NCBI GenBank assembly: GCA_900317925.1 | Contig: ONIQ01000007.1 | Span: forward strand, 1 to 64,000 | Length of the DNA stretch: 64,000 bases | DNA from: an uncultured Bacteroidales bacterium | GTDB taxonomy: Bacteria > Bacteroidota > Bacteroidia > Bacteroidales > UBA932 | Direction: 5' to 3' | In this document: one piece after another, positions 25,670 to 34,553 of the stretch | How positions within the stretch are numbered: position 1 is the first letter of the stretch | Layout of the letters: the number at the start of each line of letters is the position of its first letter | The notes under the pieces: generated by a model | What the model was told of the DNA's origin: nothing | What the model saw: only the letters and a program-made list of their open reading frames with translations | The model's database searches: none | Position numbers and translations under genes: made by a program

Positions 25670-28602
25670 AAGCCCACGACGGCCTGGCCCAGGTGACGGT
25701 CGATAAAGGCCGTGAGGCCTTCGGTCTTGAATACCCGGGCATACTTGCCCTCATGTACGCAGGGCAAGGCGTTCAGCGCCTCAAAATTCACGCTCCCATC
25801 GTCCGAAACCGTATCGACCGAAAGGTAACCCACGCCCAGCGAGGTAATGTTCTGGAAGAAATGGGTTCCCTGGCTCGGCTCCACCCGGAAGCCTTCGATG
25901 CCGCATTCCACGATGAGCCGCGCTTCGGAAATATCGCTCCACAGAACCGGAATGCCCAGGAAGGGATCGGAAGACCCCCAGCGTCCCGGACCGATGAGCA
26001 GGTAAGAAGCCCCTTCGGCCTTCATCGAGGCATTCAGGGCCGATAATTCTTCCGCCATTTCCTTGGTGTGCAGGTTGTCGAAGCGCTCGGGCGGGACCAG
26101 GATCACATGGGTCATATCCTGGAACAGACCGGCCCCCAGCGCGTGTCCGGAGGTGACCAGCGTCTGGCCAAAGCCCTCCGTTACCTGCTCCAAGGTCTTG
26201 TCGGAACCTTCCATATAGTCGGTCACCGGACGGACCTGCAGCAATTTCAGCTGCATCTTCTCTACACCGTTCTCTTCCACGATATCGGCCGCAAACTCAA
26301 TCTCCACCTCACAGGAAAGCTCTTTCCGGCAGATTTCCAAGACCTCGTCCAAGGCCTGGCACAGCGGGAAACGATTGTATTTCAGCAGGGTTTCAAACGA
26401 GACCACCCGCGGTCCGTCCGCCGTCATGCCCGGCCGCAGCCGGCCGTCGGAACGGTCAAAGGTCGATGCCACCAGGCTGGACCAGGGATAGGAGGGAAGC
26501 ACTTCTGCCGCAGCGATGTAGGAGAGGTTGACGCCTTCGTTGCGGGAAATCTTGAAGGCTCCCGGCCTCATATCCAGGGCATAGAGCATCTTCTGCGTGT
26601 CGCGCATGGCCAGACCGGGGTCGGAAAGCTGGAGGATCTTCTTGGGCCTTTTGGGATTGAACCGCAGGGTGCGGCCGCCCTCGACCACCGTCTTTCCCAA
26701 ACCGAAGGCCACGTTTACGATGCCTTCTTCGGGCTTTTCGTTGCCGATGGGGTAGAAGTTCACCGACCGCCCCACACCCGAAACCAAGGGGTAGTACAGG
26801 CCGTCGTGAACACTTCCACAAATACTTTGGATAATCACGGCCATCTTCTCTTCACTCAGCAGGTTCTGCGTGCTTTGGATATAGTTGCGGCTGCCGGCAT
26901 AGAACTGCGAGGCATAGACGCTCTTGATGGCCTTGCCGAGCATGCGGACCATCTGGTCCTTGTTCTCGGTCAGCGGGATCATATAGGTGGAATAGACGCC
27001 GGCAAAAGGCTGGTAATTGCTGTCTTCCAGCTTGGAACTGGAGCGGATGGCCAGCGGATGCCGGACCGTCTTCACAAAGGTCTGCAGGTTTTCGATCAAG
27101 GCTTCCGGCAGACGGGCCGCCACGAACTCGGACAGGATCTCGTCGTCGGAAAATTCGGCGTCAATCACATATTGCAGGCCGTTTTCCACGATAAACTGGT
27201 CGAAGAAATCGGTGGTAACCACAATGGAGCGGGGGATGGAAACGTCCATCCCGTCGTATTTCTCGGCCAGGGAATACTTTTGGATCAGGCTGTTCAGGAA
27301 GGCGAGGCCGCGGGCTTTTCCGCCCAGGGAACCGTCGCCCAGCCGCGAGAACCAGATATGGGTGCCATAGGTCTCGTCGCGGAAGTCGGCAATGATTCCA
27401 CGCCCGGTATAATGATGGAAGGCGTGAATCTGCTCATAGAGGAAACTGCGGGCTTCCGCCGCCTCCGTGTGATGCTCGGCGCGGAAACGGTTCGCCAGGG
27501 TGAACAGACCGCGGGCAAAGAACCATTTCGAGAATTTGTTGCGCGTGGTATTGGCAATCAGCACATCGTCGGGAACGTCGCGGATAATCTGCTCCAGTTG
27601 CTTCAGGTCGGCCGCCCGGCCGCATTCGTTGCCCTCGGCGTCGCGGAAGACGAAATCGCCGAAGCCGAATTCATTCTTGATATAGTCGGCCAGCTGGATA
27701 AAGAGCGTACGGGAATACTTCCGCAGGAAACCCACGCCCAGTTCGTCCGCGACACCCTGGACACTCGCCTGCGAAGACTGCAGCAGGACGGGCATCAGCG
27801 GGTCGTATTCGCGGATGTGACGCACCAGTTCGATGCCCGCATCCAGCTTTTCGTCTTTCGGCTGGTCGCCCTTGTGCACCACCATGCCCACGTCGGAAAT
27901 CACGCCCAGCAGGTTCTTCTTGTATTTTTCGAACATCGCCACGGCATCGGAGTAATTGGTGGCGAGGAGGATTTTCGGCCGCGAACGCTTGCGCCCGGTA
28001 CGCTGGTCCTCGTTCAGGGTTTCCTTCAGGAATTCGTGGCTCTGGCTGAGCACCAGTTTGTACAGTTCCGGCAGGTAGGTGGAATAGTAGCGCACCGAGT
28101 CTTCCACCAGCAGGATGGCCTGCACGCCCACCCCCAGGATATCGTTCTCCGCGTTGGCCAGGTCTTCAAAGAGTTTGATGATGGCCAGGATGAGGTCCGC
28201 GCTGCCGTGCCAGCTGAACACATAGTCCAGGACCGAAGTATCCTGCTCGAAAATCTTCCGGCGGATGGCCTTGGAATAGTGCATGAGCATGACAAACGGG
28301 GGATTGTCGGGATTGGCCTTCAGCTCGGCTGCCAGGGCGAAAATACCCTTATCCTGCTCGTTGTACATGCAGATGACCATGTCGATGCCGTCATCATCCC
28401 GCAGGATCTCACGGGCACGGTCCGACGTTTCCGCCCAGATAAACCGGGGCGGATTGCTCAGGTTCAGGTCGATGTATTCCCGGGCGATGGAGGCCTCGAT
28501 CTGGCCGTCTTCGTGCAGGATGAAAGCATCGTAGTTGCTGCAGATCATCAGGATCTTGCGGATTCTGAAATGCAGCAGGGATTCGTACATGATCTCTTTC
28601 AT
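25666..28602 (-). CDS. Receiver-like domains fused to a PEP/pyruvate-binding (PPDK_N) ATP-grasp domain
   Basis: 978 residues. Two tandem CheY-like domains come first. The first (about 15-150) lacks the phosphoacceptor Asp (sequence IDMVICMYN). The second (about 162-300) begins ILLVEDS and keeps a candidate acceptor Asp237 (VISDVGM) and the conserved Lys295 (FLRKYS). From about 420 onward comes the ATP-grasp domain of PEP synthase/PPDK (GSLGGKARGLAFLN, HPLAIRSSSKLEDS, LQVRPVTDY). The swivelling phosphohistidine domain and the PEP TIM barrel are missing, so it cannot be a complete dikinase. Annotated relatives exist in Bacteroidota, but their function is unknown. Start: ATG 28602 or in-frame ATG 28590. 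It sits between trmH and GH13 in one operon. Confidence 0.85.
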   Translation of the reverse strand: MKEIMYESLLHFRIRKILMICSNYDAFILHEDGQIEASIAREYIDLNLSNPPRFIWAETSDRAREILRDDDGIDMVICMYNEQDKGIFALAAELKANPDNPPFVMLMHYSKAIRRKIFEQDTSVLDYVFSWHGSADLILAIIKLFEDLANAENDILGVGVQAILLVEDSVRYYSTYLPELYKLVLSQSHEFLKETLNEDQRTGRKRSRPKILLATNYSDAVAMFEKYKKNLLGVISDVGMVVHKGDQPKDEKLDAGIELVRHIREYDPLMPVLLQSSQASVQGVADELGVGFLRKYSRTLFIQLADYIKNEFGFGDFVFRDAEGNECGRAADLKQLEQIIRDVPDDVLIANTTRNKFSKWFFARGLFTLANRFRAEHHTEAAEARSFLYEQIHAFHHYTGRGIIADFRDETYGTHIWFSRLGDGSLGGKARGLAFLNSLIQKYSLAEKYDGMDVSIPRSIVVTTDFFDQFIVENGLQYVIDAEFSDDEILSEFVAARLPEALIENLQTFVKTVRHPLAIRSSSKLEDSNYQPFAGVYSTYMIPLTENKDQMVRMLGKAIKSVYASQFYAGSRNYIQSTQNLLSEEKMAVIIQSICGSVHDGLYYPLVSGVGRSVNFYPIGNEKPEEGIVNVAFGLGKTVVEGGRTLRFNPKRPKKILQLSDPGLAMRDTQKMLYALDMRPGAFKISRNEGVNLSYIAAAEVLPSYPWSSLVASTFDRSDGRLRPGMTADGPRVVSFETLLKYNRFPLCQALDEVLEICRKELSCEVEIEFAADIVEENGVEKMQLKLLQVRPVTDYMEGSDKTLEQVTEGFGQTLVTSGHALGAGLFQDMTHVILVPPERFDNLHTKEMAEELSALNASMKAEGASYLLIGPGRWGSSDPFLGIPVLWSDISEARLIVECGIEGFRVEPSQGTHFFQNITSLGVGYLSVDTVSDDGSVNFEALNALPCVHEGKYARVFKTEGLTAFIDRHLGQAVVGL

Positions 28603-28617
28603 GGCTGGAGGAGTGTG

Positions 28618-29346
28618 TTAACGAGTAGCGCGGCGGCGGAATTCCGCCACGGCGACAGCTGCCGCCACAGCGGCGTTCAAGGATTCCTGGCCTTCGGCGC
28701 AGGCGGGATAGCGGGGAATGAAAAGACGGTCGGTCACCGTCGTGGCGACATCCGGGCGGATTCCGTCGGCCTCGTTTCCAATCAGCAGCAGGGCGGGTGC
28801 CTCTTCACCGTTGGATAGCGGCCGGGAATACAGGTCGGCTCCATCCAGGAAGGTGCCATAGACCTTGCCGCCTTTTGCGGCGACCGAGCGGCACAGCGTC
28901 GGCAGCCCGGCCGTATGGAAGGGTACGCGGAACAGGGCGCCCATCGTAGCCTGGACCACTTTGGGATTGTACCAGTCCACGCTGTCGGGCGAGGCATAGA
29001 CCGCCTCGATGCCGAACCAGGCGGCAATGCGCAGCAGGGTGCCCAGGTTACCGGGGTCGCGGATGCCGTCCAGGACCAGGCAAAGGCCTTTATCGGGCAG
29101 CGTCAGCGGCGATTCAGGTTTCTGGCGCACCACCGCCAGGGCCGGAGAAGGGGAGGACAGGGAACTGATGCGCTCCATGGCCTTCTCGCCAATCTCCTCC
29201 TGGCGATAGACGGCTTCCACCGCAAAGGAGGAAGCCAGGGCTTCGGCAACCATTTTCTCCCCTTCGACCACAAACAATCCGGACTCGTCCCGGAATTTCT
29301 TCTGGGCGAGCGAGCGGATGCGTTTGATGTCGGCGGTTGTAATCAT
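28618..29346 (-). CDS. TrmH/SpoU family RNA 2'-O-methyltransferase
   Basis: 242 residues. S-adenosylmethionine-dependent methylation of a ribose in tRNA or rRNA; the target cannot be told from sequence. The N-terminal substrate-binding domain (FVVEGEKMVAEAL) precedes the SPOUT knot. Three SpoU motifs are clear: DGIRDPGNLGTLLRIA, LLIGNEADGI and SLNAAVAAAVA. A minus-strand TAAATTTG box (29352-29359) is the likely promoter, overlapping that of the divergent GNAT gene. First gene of a three-gene unit, followed after 15 bases by the receiver/PEP-binding gene. Confidence 0.93.
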   Translation of the reverse strand: MITTADIKRIRSLAQKKFRDESGLFVVEGEKMVAEALASSFAVEAVYRQEEIGEKAMERISSLSSPSPALAVVRQKPESPLTLPDKGLCLVLDGIRDPGNLGTLLRIAAWFGIEAVYASPDSVDWYNPKVVQATMGALFRVPFHTAGLPTLCRSVAAKGGKVYGTFLDGADLYSRPLSNGEEAPALLLIGNEADGIRPDVATTVTDRLFIPRYPACAEGQESLNAAVAAAVAVAEFRRRATR

Positions 29347-29379
29347 TTGTACAAATTTACTGTTTTATTCTTATATTTG
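29346..29379 (+). promoter_or_regulatory. Promoter of the GNAT-membrane fusion gene
   Basis: TTTG (29346-29349), 22 bases, TATATTTG (29372-29379), with the ATG 15 bases after the -7 box. The short leader leaves little room for a ribosome-binding site. The trmH -7 box (29352-29359, minus strand) lies inside it. Confidence 0.65.
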
Positions 29380-29394
29380 AAAAAAAATACACGT

Positions 29395-31677
29395 ATGAGC
29401 AACACTGTACATACTCCTATGCTTCTTGTCTTGGTACATTCCGAAAATTTCGATAAATACAGGGACCTTGTTCAAGAATTTGGCAGGACTTTTTATCAGG
29501 AGGCCTTCCCTCTGGATAATGAACGTGAAGACATGGAAGATATCTGTCATCGTGTTTGCTCTACTCAGAATGATAATCGCCCCTCGTCGTTTATTGTTCT
29601 TGCCCAAACGCATTCAGGGGAACTTGTCGGCGGCTTGATAGCAGACTGGTACCCGTCTTGTGCCTCGTTGGAATTAATCTATATTACGATTGGCAAAAAT
29701 TACCGTCACAAAGGTTATGGAAAACGACTCATGCTTGATGGGGTAAGGATGATCTGCTCCTTTTTGCCCGTTACAGTAAAGGTGGTTTATCTTGAAACAG
29801 AGAATCCCGAACTTGTAGCCACGTCAAATAGTGTGATAGATCCTTTTGATCGATTGCGCTTTTTTGACAAATGTGGTGTCAGACGTGTACCCATCCGCTA
29901 TGTCCAGCCGCCTCTCGCCGTTAATAAGGGTTTTATCGGCCATCTTTTTTTATGTGTTTTTCCTCTAAGCGGAGAAACAAAGATCGAATCAAAGGATCTC
30001 ATCAGTTTTATCAAATCCTTCTATGATGGCTTAGAGGGAGAATGTCATCCCAAGAAAATGCTTCAGTTCAAGTCTGAATTGATTCAGATGACCCGTCAAA
30101 TCAATCAACTGGCTGACGACCAATTATTCGTTCCTCTTAGCCGGATGGTTGAAAAACCCCGGTATCTGTTTTATGGGTTTACGCTAACTGCACATTTTGC
30201 CGTCACCCATTGTAGTAGAATCATTCAGGAAAAAGAGAATAGTCATTGCATTACCTTTCATTCCTATGAAAGTGACTTGTTTAATTATTCCCATCAGCAA
30301 ACACCCCCTTTTCAGACCCATCATTTGGATCTCTTAGAAGATGCAGAACTGGTTTTCCCTGATTTTTACCGGTATTCTTCGGAAGGACAGAAACATTTTC
30401 GCATATGCGATTCCAAAAGGAAATCAGTCAAAGTGGATCTATCTGTCAATTGGTCGGTAAAAAAAAGGAACGATTCCTATGACAGGATTGTCCATCTTAC
30501 CTTCACCCCGCATACGGGACGTAATGATACGTCTTTTCTGACCGAACTTGAGATTATTAAACTTGTCGCAGGACTCCATTTTGGCAGCCTTCAAGAAGAC
30601 TTTCATTCCGCCGAAGTGGAAAACGACTCCTTCCTTATCAAGCATAAGAGCATCAATAATGAGCAGCCCATCCCTTTAAGAAGTATCCCGAAGTATATCT
30701 TAAACGACCCTACTCTGACGCTTTCCCCATCCCATACGGGTATCACGGAGATAGATGTTTCGCGCGTTGTCTCTATTGATGATGCTTCAAAACAATTAAA
30801 GAAACCGGTTCTTTCATGTATGAGTATTCCGAAGAATCTTTCTTCGAAAAAGAATGGTGTGATCCCTTCGTTTTCGGATTATCTGCAACAGGTAGACCGG
30901 GGAGAATTAGATGAATCTGATTGGAATAAAACCCTGTGTGGTATTATTCTGGGAATCTTTGATTTCAATCGGATGAACAGTCCTGAGATCTATGATACAA
31001 TCCGTCCGCTTTTTAAGAGAAAGGAGTTGTTTTCCATCCTTTCCAGAGGTCACATGTTAGAAATATACAGTGGCGAATCCTCTTTTGAACGTGTCGAGAA
31101 TACTTATGTTTCGCCCTATCTGCTCATTCCCAGTACAGCCTTACTCTATAACGAACTCCTTCTGAGCCGTATTCGGGATAAGTTAAGTGATCTTTCTCTT
31201 CTAATCAAGGAAGACAAATTCTGGCAAAAAGACAGGACTTCGATATGGACTTCAACGTATACGTTCTTCTCACTGTCTGATATTAAAAAAGTCAATGCGC
31301 AAATCAGAATTGCGACAGAATGTCAAAACAGCGTGTCCCGATCCTTGAACGAGGATTATATGACTCAAATATTTCAATATCAGAGCGAGAAAGATTTTTT
31401 GGAGAGAGGCTTGTCCGGACGAGGAATGTGTAGCAAAGTACAACGGATCCGTGAAAGTCTAGATATCTTGTCGAATTATATTAAAGAACTCCGGCAATCC
31501 AATGAGGATTACCGGAGTAACCGGGTGAACGTATTGCTCTTCCTTTTTGCCGTTCTTCAGGTATTAATCGCACTCTTGTCGGAGGACATTCCTAAATGGC
31601 CGATTTTGATAGTGTCGATTATCGGATTTATACTCATTATCCATTATTACGATTACCTGCAAAAGGAAAAGCGATAG
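29395..31677 (+). CDS. GNAT acetyltransferase domain fused to a CorA-like membrane domain (uncharacterised)
   Basis: 760 residues, not recognised as a named family. Residues about 8-175 form a GNAT fold: LVGGLIADWYP strand, then LELIYITIGKNYRHKGYGKR with the acetyl-CoA pyrophosphate loop R104-x-x-G107-x-G109. Residues about 220-480 are an alpha/beta region without a motif I know. The last 250 residues are mainly helical, contain YVSPYLLIPSTALLYNE, a coiled-coil-like stretch, then two membrane helices (about 709-727 and 735-751) joined by a short loop and ending in a basic tail, like the C-terminus of CorA-type channels but without a GMN motif. Base composition is about 40% GC against about 65% next door, so recent acquisition is likely. 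No partner gene is on the same strand; it ends five bases from potD. The start at 29395 fits the promoter. Confidence 0.75.
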   Translation: MSNTVHTPMLLVLVHSENFDKYRDLVQEFGRTFYQEAFPLDNEREDMEDICHRVCSTQNDNRPSSFIVLAQTHSGELVGGLIADWYPSCASLELIYITIGKNYRHKGYGKRLMLDGVRMICSFLPVTVKVVYLETENPELVATSNSVIDPFDRLRFFDKCGVRRVPIRYVQPPLAVNKGFIGHLFLCVFPLSGETKIESKDLISFIKSFYDGLEGECHPKKMLQFKSELIQMTRQINQLADDQLFVPLSRMVEKPRYLFYGFTLTAHFAVTHCSRIIQEKENSHCITFHSYESDLFNYSHQQTPPFQTHHLDLLEDAELVFPDFYRYSSEGQKHFRICDSKRKSVKVDLSVNWSVKKRNDSYDRIVHLTFTPHTGRNDTSFLTELEIIKLVAGLHFGSLQEDFHSAEVENDSFLIKHKSINNEQPIPLRSIPKYILNDPTLTLSPSHTGITEIDVSRVVSIDDASKQLKKPVLSCMSIPKNLSSKKNGVIPSFSDYLQQVDRGELDESDWNKTLCGIILGIFDFNRMNSPEIYDTIRPLFKRKELFSILSRGHMLEIYSGESSFERVENTYVSPYLLIPSTALLYNELLLSRIRDKLSDLSLLIKEDKFWQKDRTSIWTSTYTFFSLSDIKKVNAQIRIATECQNSVSRSLNEDYMTQIFQYQSEKDFLERGLSGRGMCSKVQRIRESLDILSNYIKELRQSNEDYRSNRVNVLLFLFAVLQVLIALLSEDIPKWPILIVSIIGFILIIHYYDYLQKEKR

Positions 31678-31682
31678 GCATA

Positions 31683-32978
31683 TCATCTTCTATGTTTTTT
31701 CTTATTCTTCTTCCTGACTGAGATCAAATACAGGAGAACAAGGGCAAATGCGACCGAGACAACGATGATATAGGTCATCCCCGTGGCGCTATCTCCTTTG
31801 ACGCGCGACCACATGGCCAGCAGGTTTTCCGTCCGGTCGCCGTTGTCATGCATCATGCCGCAACGGGCGATGATGGAGGCATCGGGGTACATGACCGGAT
31901 TGATACACGCCGCCCGACCGGCCTCACCAAAGAAGTAACTGGCATCCTCCGGTTCGAAGGCGGTACTGTCGGTCTGCGCCGCAAGGATTTCGGGACCACC
32001 GATGGCACTTACATAGCCAATCTCATCCATGTTGCGCAACGCATTTTCCGGCATGCACATGAAGTTGATGAAATAGCGGGCGGCCTTAACGTTCTTTGCA
32101 TATTTCGGGATGACCCAACCGTCAAACCAGACGATACTTCCTTCCTTCGGAACGGCATAGTCCAGGGAAACGCCAACTTCTTCAGCCTCATCGATAGCCC
32201 ACTGTGCGTCACCGCTCCAACTCACGTTGATCCAGGCCTTTTCTTGCGTCATCCTTTCTTTGCCAAAATCGGCCTCCCAACCGGAAACATTGTCCTTGAA
32301 TGTGTTCAGGAAGGTTTCCACCTGCGCAATGGCTTCATCGGAGGCATCGAAGGGAAGTTGGGTGATATCCTTCTCTCCCCGGTCGATGGCATCGCGGTTA
32401 AGGGCAATGATGAGGGACGTATAGACATCGCGGAAAGCATCCTTGACAAATAATTTACCGGCCCATTTCGGATCTTTGAGCGTATACCAGGTAGAGGCTT
32501 CTTCGCGAGTCACATATTGGGTATTGTAAAGCATGCCTACCGTACCCCACATGTAAGGAACCGCATAGTCGTTGGCGTTTTTGCCGGAACCCTGGATCAA
32601 GTTGAACATTTGTTTCATGTAAGGAGCGACATTCACCGTATAGTCCGGCGTATCACCAAAATCACGGTCGATGGGAAGCAGGAGGTCGGAGCGCAACATC
32701 CGTTCGATGATATACTCAGAAGGGCAGACGACATCGAAGTCTTCGTGACCCAACTCGATCTTTGAAAGCATGATTTCATTGATGTCAAACAACTGGTATA
32801 CGATCTTCACCGGTTCACCGGTCTGTTCTTCATACCATTGTTCAAATTCGGCGATCAAGGACTCATCAATGTAATCGGCCCAGTTATACACCTTTAGCGT
32901 ATGTTCACGATCAATAGCGAACAGGGAACACATACCGGCCGAAAGGATGACGGCCAAGGAAAGAAAGAATTTTCTCAT
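31683..32978 (-). CDS. potD: Spermidine/putrescine-binding protein PotD, membrane-anchored form
   Basis: 431 residues. Captures polyamines in the periplasm for the PotABC transporter. A signal peptide (about 1-21) is followed by LKVYNWADYIDESLI, the family's characteristic start, then VVCPSEYIIERM and SIVWFDGWVIPK. Unlike the soluble E. coli protein (348 residues), it continues with a C-terminal hydrophobic helix (about 404-421, YIIVVSVAFALVLLYLIS) and a basic tail KKNKKKHRR. It is therefore predicted to be tethered to the inner membrane from its C-terminus. Last gene of the pot operon, one base after potC. Confidence 0.94.
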   Translation of the reverse strand: MRKFFLSLAVILSAGMCSLFAIDREHTLKVYNWADYIDESLIAEFEQWYEEQTGEPVKIVYQLFDINEIMLSKIELGHEDFDVVCPSEYIIERMLRSDLLLPIDRDFGDTPDYTVNVAPYMKQMFNLIQGSGKNANDYAVPYMWGTVGMLYNTQYVTREEASTWYTLKDPKWAGKLFVKDAFRDVYTSLIIALNRDAIDRGEKDITQLPFDASDEAIAQVETFLNTFKDNVSGWEADFGKERMTQEKAWINVSWSGDAQWAIDEAEEVGVSLDYAVPKEGSIVWFDGWVIPKYAKNVKAARYFINFMCMPENALRNMDEIGYVSAIGGPEILAAQTDSTAFEPEDASYFFGEAGRAACINPVMYPDASIIARCGMMHDNGDRTENLLAMWSRVKGDSATGMTYIIVVSVAFALVLLYLISVRKKNKKKHRR

Positions 32979-32979
32979 C

Positions 32980-33777
32980 TTATCGTTTATTTGTAGATTG
33001 ACGGATGGTTCTCAAATTGAATGCAAGCAATAGGATCAGTACGATCAGAAAAATGACGGTCATCAAAGGACGTAACTCCGGGGTCAGACCTCCTTTGCGT
33101 GCATCCGCATATATATAGGTGGAAAGCGTTTCCATACCCTGATTGCCTTTTGTGAAAAGCGTCACGGCAAAATCATCGATGGATAGGGTGAATGACAGGA
33201 TGAAACCGGAAAGCATACCGGACCACAACTGGGGAACAATCACTTTCCTGACAGCCTGGGCCGGAGTGGCTCCCAAATCCAGGGCGGCCTCATATATGTT
33301 GGGATTCATTTGCGTCAGCCGGGGCATGACACTTAGAATGACATATGGCGTACAGAACGTAATGTGAGCCAACAGTACGGTCAGGTAGCCTTGTGAAAAG
33401 TGAAAGGCGATAAATAGCAGAAAGAGCGAAATACCCGTAATGATATCCGGATTCAACATCGGGATATTATTGACGAATGTAATCACCTGCCTTTTTCTGG
33501 CCGTAAGGTTATGAATTCCGATGGCGGAAACCGTGCCCAGCAGGGTGGAAATGGCCGCTGCCAGCAACCCGATGCTCAAGGTGTTTTCAATCGCTTTTAT
33601 CAAGGATGCGCTGGCGCCTCCCATAAAAAGAGACTGGTACAGCCGTGTGGAAAAGCCCGTCCAGTTCCCGAGCACCTTGGCTTCCGTAAACGAAAAGATG
33701 GCAATGATGGCGATAGGAGCGTACAGTGCCAGCAACAAAACAGCCAGGTAGCCTTTGCAGAGAATCTTCCGTATCAT
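32980..33777 (-). CDS. potC: Spermidine/putrescine ABC transporter permease PotC
   Basis: 265 residues with about six membrane helices. One half of the transmembrane channel of the polyamine importer. The EAA loop that contacts the ATPase reads YEAALDLGATPAQAVRKVIVP. N-terminal helix around 9-31 (LAVLLLALYAPIAIIAIFSF). It overlaps potB by four bases and is followed after one base by potD, so the whole set is made from one transcript. Confidence 0.94.
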   Translation of the reverse strand: MIRKILCKGYLAVLLLALYAPIAIIAIFSFTEAKVLGNWTGFSTRLYQSLFMGGASASLIKAIENTLSIGLLAAAISTLLGTVSAIGIHNLTARKRQVITFVNNIPMLNPDIITGISLFLLFIAFHFSQGYLTVLLAHITFCTPYVILSVMPRLTQMNPNIYEAALDLGATPAQAVRKVIVPQLWSGMLSGFILSFTLSIDDFAVTLFTKGNQGMETLSTYIYADARKGGLTPELRPLMTVIFLIVLILLLAFNLRTIRQSTNKR

Positions 33778-34553
33778 AGCAATCCTCCTTGTTCGGCGTT
33801 GTTTCCTTTTTCATTGGAAATCAGGGTCGTAAGACCGATGATAACCAGCATGATCAGCGACAACGCGGCTCCATAATTCCACATTCCGTTGTTGATATTT
33901 TCCTGGATGGTGGTGCCAAACAGTTTCACTTTGTTCATGGTTAGCAGCTCGGCGACGGCAAAAGTGGAGATAGTGGGCATGAATACCATCAGGATACCGC
34001 TCCAGACACCCGGCATTGACAAGGGCAGAATCACCTTCTGGAAAACCGTACGCGGATTTGCGCCAAGGTCCTGGGCCGCTTCGATATACGAATGGTCCAT
34101 CTTCTGAAGGATGTTATAGATAGGATAAATCATAAACGGCAGGAAATTGTATACCATACCGAAAATGAGTGCGCCTTCTCCCAAAGGAGCCGAAAAGAAA
34201 TCGAACAGCGCCACCGTCGCAAGTGTTCGGATAAGCATGTTGATCCACATGGGGAGGATGAACAGGATGACCGTTATGCTGGAACGGTTGTATGTCGGAT
34301 TGCTCAGAATCCAGGCTGCAGGATACCCCAGCAAAAGACACAGCAATGTGGTTATGACTGCGATTTCAATCGAATACACAAAGGTGTGAAGATCTTCGGA
34401 TGTGGAGAAGAACTTCAGGAAGTTCCCTAAGGTAAACGCGCCGGAACGGTCCTGGAAGGCATACACCAGGACCAGGAAAAGCGGCAGGACCACGAACAAC
34501 CCCAGGAAAATCACGTAGGGGAGGGCCCACTGGGATCTTTTGGTCATTTTCAT
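33774..34553 (-). CDS. potB: Spermidine/putrescine ABC transporter permease PotB
   Basis: 259 residues with about six membrane helices, partner of PotC. The EAA loop is [22 protein letters not shown]. The N-terminal helix ([20 protein letters not shown], about 8-27) and the segment ending TLISNEKGN are typical. It overlaps both potA and potC by four bases. Confidence 0.94.
   Translation of the reverse strand: MKMTKRSQWALPYVIFLGLFVVLPLFLVLVYAFQDRSGAFTLGNFLKFFSTSEDLHTFVYSIEIAVITTLLCLLLGYPAAWILSNPTYNRSSITVILFILPMWINMLIRTLATVALFDFFSAPLGEGALIFGMVYNFLPFMIYPIYNILQKMDHSYIEAAQDLGANPRTVFQKVILPLSMPGVWSGILMVFMPTISTFAVAELLTMNKVKLFGTTIQENINNGMWNYGAALSLIMLVIIGLTTLISNEKGNNAEQGGLL

Noticed and set aside
26068..28818. 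Plus-strand open frame of 916 codons opposite the receiver/PEP-binding gene
   Set aside because: Antisense shadow of a gene with clear receiver and ATP-grasp motifs; no start signal or domain of its own.
28915..29394. Upstream extension of the GNAT-fusion frame by 160 codons
   Set aside because: It lies antisense to trmH and before the promoter; the GNAT fold begins after the ATG at 29395.
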